A stretch of 64,000 nucleotides of DNA from Enterocloster alcoholdehydrogenati. Lineage in GTDB: Bacteria > Bacillota > Clostridia > Lachnospirales > Lachnospiraceae. How positions within the stretch are numbered: position 1 is the stretch's first letter; the number at the start of each line of letters is the position of its first letter. Below, piece by piece: positions 60,362 through 64,000 of the stretch. The notes below the pieces were generated by a model. The model searched no databases and was not told the origin of the DNA. It saw nothing but the letters and a program-made list of their open reading frames with translations. The position numbers and the translations under genes are program-made. The stretch covers positions 230,124-294,123 of the forward strand of contig NZ_BLTJ01000004.1 of the NCBI RefSeq assembly GCF_013282095.1. The letters are read 5' to 3'.

Positions 60362-62275
60362 ATGGCGAAAAAAGAAGCGAATTTTGATTTATATATACAT
60401 CAATTATTGTGTGAAGCAGGAATAAAGGCGGATACACAAGGAAGTAACAATGTAGAAATTGATAATGCCTTAAAAACAGCTTCTAAACATCAAACAGGAA
60501 AAGCTGGATATCCTGAATATGTTGCAGTTGTACAGGATTTTGTAATTGTAATGGAGGATAAAGCAGATAGGAATAATCTTTGGTTGAAAGATGATGAGGA
60601 TAAAATCTTACTATCTGTTTCTGCTACACGAGATTATGCTGTTAATGGAGCTGTTTATTATGCAAAGAAAATTATAGAGAATACTTCATACAAAAAAGTA
60701 TTTGCATTTGGAAATGCAGGGGATAGAAAACATCATATTTTGCAACCTGTTTTTGTTGATGAAACAGATGATTATAAGATTTTGCCGGAAGTAGAAACAT
60801 TTGAAAATATTTCTAAAGAGCATATCCTTGAATACTATAAAAGACTTGTATTAGAAGAAACACCGCCGGAAGATTTGGAATTAGGAGATATACTAAAAAA
60901 GGCAAAAGAATTACATGAATATCTTAGAAATTATGGAGGATTAGGAGAAGACGAAAAGCCGTTAGTTGTATCAGCTATTTTGTTGGCATTAAGAGAACAA
61001 AAACATGGATTTTCTTTGAAACAGCTTACAGGGGATACGGTTGAAACGAATACTGATGGAGCAATATTGTATAAACAATTAGAAAATAATCTTCAAAGGG
61101 CAAAAGTTTCTCCAGAAGTAAAAAAGAGTCGTGTTTTAAATCAATTTACGTTAATTAAAGACCGCCCACAATTAAACACAATCAGAGAAGATTTAGGAAA
61201 AACTCCGTTGAAATTTTTTGCGGAATATATCAATACAAATATTTTTCAAGCAGTTATTTCAAATTCTCCAGAAGATTATCTGGGACGTTTTTATGGGGAA
61301 TTTGTTTCTTATTCGGGTGGAGATGGTCAGGCATTGGGAGTTGTTTTGACACCTAGACATATTACAGAATTGTTTTGTGAATTGGTAGATTTAAAATCGA
61401 CAGATGTTATTTTTGATCCATGTTGTGGAACAGGTGGTTTTTTGATTTCTGGAATGCACAAAATGTTGCAACAAGCTAAGAACGATACTGAAAGAAAGAG
61501 GATAAAGAAAAATCAAATATATGGAATAGAGATTCGAGATGATATGTTCTCTATTGCTACAACAAATATGATATTGCGTGGAGATGGACAAAGCAATCTT
61601 ACCTGCAATGATTTTCTCAGTAAAAATCCTAGTGATATTCAATTAAAAGGAATTACTGTTGGCTTTATTAACCCGCCGTATTCACAGGCAAAGAATAAAG
61701 AAACGGCACAATTATCGGAACTATGCTTTATTAGGCATTTGTTAAATTGTGTGACGGTTGGCGGAAAAGTGGCAGTTATTGTTCCTGTTTCAGCAATGAT
61801 TGGAAAGACGAAAGAAGATAAACAAGTAAAGAAAGAGATTTTAAAAAACCACACATTAGAAGGTGTTATCAGTTTGAATAAAGATACATTTTATCGGGTA
61901 GGAACAGTACCATGTATTGCAGTCTTTAGCACAGGAGAACCGCACCCAAAGGAAAAACTGGTTAAATTTATAAATTTTGAAAATGATGGATTTGAAGTAA
62001 AAAAGCACTTGGGATTGGTGGAAACAGAAAGGGCTAGAGATAGAAAGCAGTTTTTACTGGATTGTTGGAAAGGAAAAGTAAAAGAATTTCCGTCTAGTTT
62101 TATGGTGGAAACAACAGTTGAAGACACTGATGAATGGTTACATTCATTTTACTATTATAATGATGAAATTCCGACAGAAGAAGATTTTCTAAATAGCATA
62201 GCAGATTATTTGACATTTGAGTTTAATATGATTAGTCATGGAAAAGGATATTTGTTCGATGAAAGAGGGGAATAA
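60362..62275 (+). CDS. Nuclease-methyltransferase fusion, BcgI-A-like restriction-modification subunit
   Basis: 637 residues. The N-terminal part (about 1-110) has a PD-(D/E)xK-like pattern D59...E65-x-K67 (QDFVIVMEDKAD). A helical HsdM-type region precedes the adenine methyltransferase core, with SAM motif DPCCGTGGF (352-360) and catalytic NPPY (437-440). An endonuclease and N6-adenine methylase in one chain beside a separate two-TRD specificity gene is the type IIB BcgI arrangement; BcgI-A is, from memory, also about 637 residues. A plain type I HsdM is the alternative, but no hsdR is visible. The island is AT-rich relative to leuS. Its stop is 1 base before the specificity gene ATG. Confidence 0.85.
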   Translation: MAKKEANFDLYIHQLLCEAGIKADTQGSNNVEIDNALKTASKHQTGKAGYPEYVAVVQDFVIVMEDKADRNNLWLKDDEDKILLSVSATRDYAVNGAVYYAKKIIENTSYKKVFAFGNAGDRKHHILQPVFVDETDDYKILPEVETFENISKEHILEYYKRLVLEETPPEDLELGDILKKAKELHEYLRNYGGLGEDEKPLVVSAILLALREQKHGFSLKQLTGDTVETNTDGAILYKQLENNLQRAKVSPEVKKSRVLNQFTLIKDRPQLNTIREDLGKTPLKFFAEYINTNIFQAVISNSPEDYLGRFYGEFVSYSGGDGQALGVVLTPRHITELFCELVDLKSTDVIFDPCCGTGGFLISGMHKMLQQAKNDTERKRIKKNQIYGIEIRDDMFSIATTNMILRGDGQSNLTCNDFLSKNPSDIQLKGITVGFINPPYSQAKNKETAQLSELCFIRHLLNCVTVGGKVAVIVPVSAMIGKTKEDKQVKKEILKNHTLEGVISLNKDTFYRVGTVPCIAVFSTGEPHPKEKLVKFINFENDGFEVKKHLGLVETERARDRKQFLLDCWKGKVKEFPSSFMVETTVEDTDEWLHSFYYYNDEIPTEEDFLNSIADYLTFEFNMISHGKGYLFDERGE

Positions 62276-62276
62276 A

Positions 62277-62819
62277 ATGTTGGATATAAAAGATAGAAAG
62301 TGGAAGGATTTCTTTATAGAGGAAATTGCAACAATAAATTCAGGACGTGATATTTACGAAGCAGAAAGAAAAAAAGGAAATAACCCATATGTGAGTTCGT
62401 CATCAGTTAATAATGGTATTTGTCATTTTGTAAGTAATGAAAATGCAACAATGGAAGCTGGGTGTATTTCAGTAAATAGGAACGGTTCTGTGGGATATGC
62501 TTTTTATCATCCCTATAAAGCTTTATATTCAAATGATTGTAGAAAATTAAGGTTAAAATATCCAAATAAATATGTAGCTATTTTTATTACCACGCAAATT
62601 ACAGCTCAAAGAGGAAAATATAGTTATGGATATAAAATGGGAACAGGAAGATTAAAACGACAGAAAATAATGCTACCTATTGATAAAAATGGTAATCCCG
62701 ACTATGCTTTTATGGAACAATATATTAAAGAACGAGAAAAGCAAATTATACAAAAATACATATCATATATTGGCAAAAATGCCGAAAAATCGGTGGGGGG
62801 GGGTGGATTTTCAGATTAA
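62277..62819 (+). CDS. Specificity subunit, N-terminal half (truncated by the G9 frame)
   Basis: 180 residues from ATG 62277, behind AGAGGGG; earlier in-frame ATG 62238 lies inside the methylase gene. It is one complete HsdS-like half: a TRD starting KWKDFFIEEIATINSG, ending in YGYKMGTGRLKRQKIMLPID and a helical spacer (FMEQYIKEREKQIIQKYI). Just after the helix the run of nine G is read VGGGGFSD and stops at 62817-62819. With ten G the frame continues into the downstream half. The truncated form may still be functional as a single-TRD subunit. Confidence 0.88.
   Translation: MLDIKDRKWKDFFIEEIATINSGRDIYEAERKKGNNPYVSSSSVNNGICHFVSNENATMEAGCISVNRNGSVGYAFYHPYKALYSNDCRKLRLKYPNKYVAIFITTQITAQRGKYSYGYKMGTGRLKRQKIMLPIDKNGNPDYAFMEQYIKEREKQIIQKYISYIGKNAEKSVGGGGFSD
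62795..62803 (+). repeat. Homopolymeric G9 tract in the specificity gene
   Basis: Nine G in an otherwise AT-rich gene, placed between the two half-subunits. Nine G gives a stop at 62817-62819, eight G gives a stop at 62820-62822, and ten or seven G opens the frame through 63322. This is the classic form of a slipped-strand phase-variation switch. Confidence 0.95.
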
Positions 62820-62881
62820 CTGAGAAAAAATGGAAAGAGTTTTATATTGAAGATATTTTTGTTATTCATGCTGGAAAACGA

Positions 62882-63322
62882 TTGACAAAAAGTAATATGA
62901 TAAAAGGGCAAAAACCATTTATTGGTGCATCTGATTCAAATAATGGTGTGACAGCTTTTGTTAAAAACACAAATGCTTCTGAGGATAAAAATGTATTAGG
63001 CGTCAATTATAATGGAAGTGTAGTGGAAAATTTTTATCATCCATATGTTTGCATTTTTTCAGATGATGTAAAACGATTTTCATTGAAAGATAGAATTGGA
63101 AATAGAGAAATCTATTTATTTTTAAAAACAGTTATTTTACAGCAACAAGTGAAGTACGCCTATGGATATAAATTTAACGAAGAACGTATGAGAAAGCAGA
63201 AAATTTTATTACCTATTGATGAAAAGGAAAATCCAGATTGGAATTTTATGGAAAAATATAGTAATACAATCATTCAGGATTTGCGAACAAAATATTTGAA
63301 GAAAAAGATAATGAGTATATGA
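62882..63322 (+). CDS. Specificity subunit, C-terminal half (out of frame in this sequence)
   Basis: At least 146 residues from a possible TTG at 62882, but the open frame runs back to the G tract (KWKEFYIEDIFVIHAGKRL lies before the TTG). It mirrors the upstream half: KWKEFYIEDI against KWKDFFIEEI, YGYKFNEERMRKQKILLPID against YGYKMGTGRLKRQKIMLPID, and NPDWNFMEKY against NPDYAFMEQY. No ribosome site precedes the TTG, so it is best read as the second half of one specificity gene, expressed only when the G tract has ten or seven G. The fused protein would be 348 or 347 residues. Confidence 0.82.
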   Translation: MTKSNMIKGQKPFIGASDSNNGVTAFVKNTNASEDKNVLGVNYNGSVVENFYHPYVCIFSDDVKRFSLKDRIGNREIYLFLKTVILQQQVKYAYGYKFNEERMRKQKILLPIDEKENPDWNFMEKYSNTIIQDLRTKYLKKKIMSI

Positions 63323-63459
63323 GAAAACGTAGTGAGGTCAAGGGACAAGGCGAAGCCGATACGCCGTAGGGCAGTCCTTGACGGAACGGACACAGCAGGC
63401 AGCACCATGATACAGCAGAGGACTTGAAAGGTTAGAAACCCTGCAAGCCCTCTTGTCTG
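63323..63459. other. GC-richer non-coding stretch after the restriction-modification genes
   Basis: A block of about 130 bases, richer in G and C than the genes before it, reads through several stops in all frames I checked. It includes GGACAAGGCGAAGCCGATACG and a CCCTGCAAGCCCTCTTG end. It looks like a piece of a mobile element, but no element was identified. Confidence 0.4.
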
Positions 63460-63743
63460 TTATCGGGCGTTATATTTTAAGTAAAGTGATTTTTTCGGTT
63501 CTTTCTCAAAATCTACTGTGTTAATTCCATAACAATAAATGGCGGTGGTTGACAGTTCTATATTGGTACTTTTAAAATCTTTCAGCTGTGTCTGGATGGC
63601 GTCCAGTGAAAGTTATTTTCTCCAGCTCCAATCTCGAAGTGGTATTTTACGATGCCCAAATCTACTTTTGTATAGAATCCGATCCCGGCCTTAAGGGAGA
63701 CAGTATTTTCCTCCAGGATAAAAGTGAATTTCTGCTGATTCAT
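63460..63743 (-). pseudogene. Frameshifted small gene of unknown function
   Basis: On the minus strand an ATG at 63743 opens MNQQKFTFILEENTVSLKAG and continues to about ...YHFEIGAGENNFH. The reading then must shift one frame near 63612-63620 to continue LDAIQTQLKDFKSTNIELSTT and on to YLKYNAR with a stop at 63462-63460. Both parts read as one protein of about 94 residues, so a single-base change has broken it (or the base is a sequencing error). I do not recognise the family. Confidence 0.65.
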
Positions 63744-63884
63744 GGCTGTGGGGGCGAGAAGTGAGAGTATGAGAAAATTTCTGTAAATAAGATTCTTCTA
63801 TGATAATGAAGGGTGGGAAACTTCTAAATCAGGTTTTTCACCCTTGTTTTATATATAACAGGTACTTCCATGTATGTCAAGAGC

Positions 63885-63902
63885 AGGCGGCTTGCCGCCT
63901 GT
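63885..63902. other. GC hairpin downstream of the transposase stop
   Basis: CAGGCGG (63885-63891) and CCGCCTG (63896-63902) form a perfect short hairpin around CTTG. It lies just after the transposase stop on the minus strand and could be its terminator or part of the IS end. Confidence 0.5.
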
Positions 63903-63920
63903 CTTTCTGCTTATTTTTCT

Positions 63921-64000
63921 TTATTCTGGAAGCCGTCCTTCATACATGATACTCAGTTCTCCATAGACATGCGCCCAGTCCCGGATGGTGGTGGTCCATT
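63921..64000 (-). CDS. IS256-like transposase, C-terminal end only
   Basis: The last 26 residues on the minus strand read WTTTIRDWAHVYGELSIMYEGRLPE and end at TAA 63923-63921. This matches the W-x2-V-x3-L-x-I-x-(Y/F)-x2-R-L end of IS256/mutator-type transposases. The rest lies beyond the window. The IS end may be near 63765-63790, where GAGAAAATTTCTGTAAATAAG occurs. Confidence 0.65.
   Translation of the reverse strand, partial: WTTTIRDWAHVYGELSIMYEGRLPE

Noticed and set aside
62882..63322. Second specificity ORF as an independent gene from TTG 62882
   Set aside because: No ribosome site precedes the TTG and conserved TRD sequence lies in the same frame upstream of it, so it is the displaced second half of one gene.

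Overview
The window reads as chromosome of an anaerobic, gut-type member of the Bacillota, class Clostridia, most probably Lachnospiraceae. This is inferred from gene content and style, not from any search. It holds two T-box leaders, an FMN riboswitch, a class A RNase P RNA, an ECF transporter with a NiaR-type regulator, a split cobalamin methionine synthase, rubredoxin, an EF-G-like paralogue and an oxidative half-TCA operon. Strong GGAGG ribosome sites and TTGACA-N17-TATAAT-like promoters recur throughout.

Layout. 1-5.8 kb: 3' end of glycogen phosphorylase, then metF, a stand-alone MetH reactivation domain and a three-module MetH (one-carbon/methionine operon). 5.9-13.7 kb: DUF368 membrane protein, HAD phosphatase, a zinc-uptake ABC system (znuA-znuC-znuB) and two CobW-type metal GTPases, one with five His/Cys-rich tandem repeats and one apparently fused to a DUF1980-like domain, then a patatin. 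13.7-17.5 kb: FMN-riboswitch-controlled ribD-ribE-ribBA-ribH. 17.6-21.8 kb: rnpB, then an ECF importer (S, T, fused A-A') with a NiaR-like repressor and a perfect 12-bp inverted repeat over its promoter. 22-31.7 kb: hexuronate catabolism (GntP permease, uxaC, LacI regulator, uxaA, IclR regulator, eda, two PfkB kinases) with clear operators. 31.8-36 kb: a lipoprotein and a tryptophan-type ABC importer behind a T-box whose specifier reads UGG. 36-42.4 kb: nicotinamidase-like hydrolase, Cmk-like kinase, ZIP transporter, GNAT, and the aroF-tyrA-aroA set with an unexplained structured element before aroA. 42.6-51 kb: EF-G-like GTPase, rubredoxin, a Crp/Fnr regulator divergent from aconitase-citrate synthase-isocitrate dehydrogenase. 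51-52.7 kb: AT-rich foreign-looking island (P-loop kinase, NUDIX). 52.8-60 kb: HxlR regulator, iron-siderophore ABC operon behind a palindromic operator, and leuS behind a Leu T-box. 60.1-64 kb: AT-rich restriction-modification island, a frameshifted gene and the end of an IS256-like transposase.

The most interesting item is the last island. A 637-residue nuclease-methyltransferase fusion (BcgI-A-like) is followed by a two-TRD specificity gene interrupted, exactly at the linker between its two half-subunits, by a run of nine G. In this sequence the second half is out of frame. Ten (or seven) G would fuse both halves into about 348 (347) residues, so slippage could switch the DNA specificity or activity of the enzyme.

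Start sites were re-chosen where a ribosome binding site or family N-terminus argued for it. Family assignments rest on motifs read by eye.
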